A DNA stretch of 13,773 nt from Oscillospiraceae bacterium. Lineage in GTDB: Bacteria > Bacillota > Clostridia > Oscillospirales > Ruminococcaceae. The notes beneath the pieces are model-generated. The model was not told the origin of the DNA, made no database searches, and saw nothing but the letters and a program-made list of their open reading frames with translations. The stretch covers positions 1-13,773 of the forward strand of contig JAGAUG010000080.1 in assembly GCA_017828935.1 (NCBI GenBank), given 5' to 3'. Below, piece after piece: positions 13,742 to 13,773 of the stretch (the first letter of the stretch is position 1; the number at the start of each line of letters is the position of its first letter). The position numbers were made by a program, and so were the translations under genes.

Positions 13742-13773
13742 ATGTATTTTATAAAAAAATTAAATAATTTAAA
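13742..13773 (+). CDS. Start of an unidentified gene, cut by the window edge
   Basis: ATG at 13742 is preceded at 8 bases by a perfect AGGAGG (13728-13733) and by a strong promoter. Only ten codons are present (MYFIKKLNNL), too few to identify the protein. The ideal promoter and ribosome binding site suggest good expression. Confidence 0.6.
   Translation, partial: MYFIKKLNNL

Noticed and set aside
1..13773. CRISPR array, insertion sequence or phage genes
   Set aside because: I saw no regularly spaced short repeats with unique spacers, and no transposase, integrase or phage structural protein. The only tandem repeats are coding GLUG-like units.

Overview
The window is very AT-rich. It looks like the chromosome of a low-GC, Gram-positive, spore-forming lineage (Bacillota, most likely Clostridia). 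The evidence is a SpoVS gene, AGGAGG/GAAAGG-type ribosome binding sites, TTGAxx-17-TATAAT promoters, U-tailed hairpin terminators, a RodA-type wall polymerase and a YfbR-like nucleotidase beside an ECF-transporter S component. The strong A+T bias, long poly-A runs, compact operons and at least one gene interrupted at a poly-A run would suit a reduced, possibly host-associated genome. That lifestyle is inference, not something the sequence proves.

Layout. Positions 2-1027 hold the 3' end of a surface-type protein with GLUG-like repeats. A probably bidirectional terminator follows. Leftward, 2378-1185 is a two-gene unit: a YfbR-type 5'-deoxynucleotidase, then an integral membrane protein like ECF S components. 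A 466-base gene-free stretch (2379-2844) carries two divergent sigma-A-type promoters, a 20-base inverted repeat and two perfect 18-base palindromes.

Rightward from 2845 to 9453 is a long co-directional gene run: a polar amino acid ABC permease and ATPase, an unrecognised polytopic membrane protein that may be a decayed histidine kinase, a FemX-type aminoacyltransferase, DapB, and UvrB. The UvrB frame closes just before its UVR domain. That domain is intact in the +1 frame, one base away at an A6 run. trpS and a hemolysin III/TrhA-type membrane protein follow, ending in a terminator. Next come tRNA-Ser(GGA), rpmB, a rodA/ftsW-family gene, and spoVS with its own promoter and terminator. The last 32 bases start another gene with a strong promoter and ribosome binding site.

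How the genes fit together. Several concern the envelope: DapB makes the precursor of diaminopimelate/lysine, FemX adds amino acids to the peptidoglycan stem peptide, RodA polymerises glycan strands, and the ABC importer supplies amino acids. UvrB, TrpS, L28 and tRNA-Ser are housekeeping. The most notable observation is the displaced UVR domain of UvrB. The least understood gene is the 429-residue membrane protein at 4271-5560.
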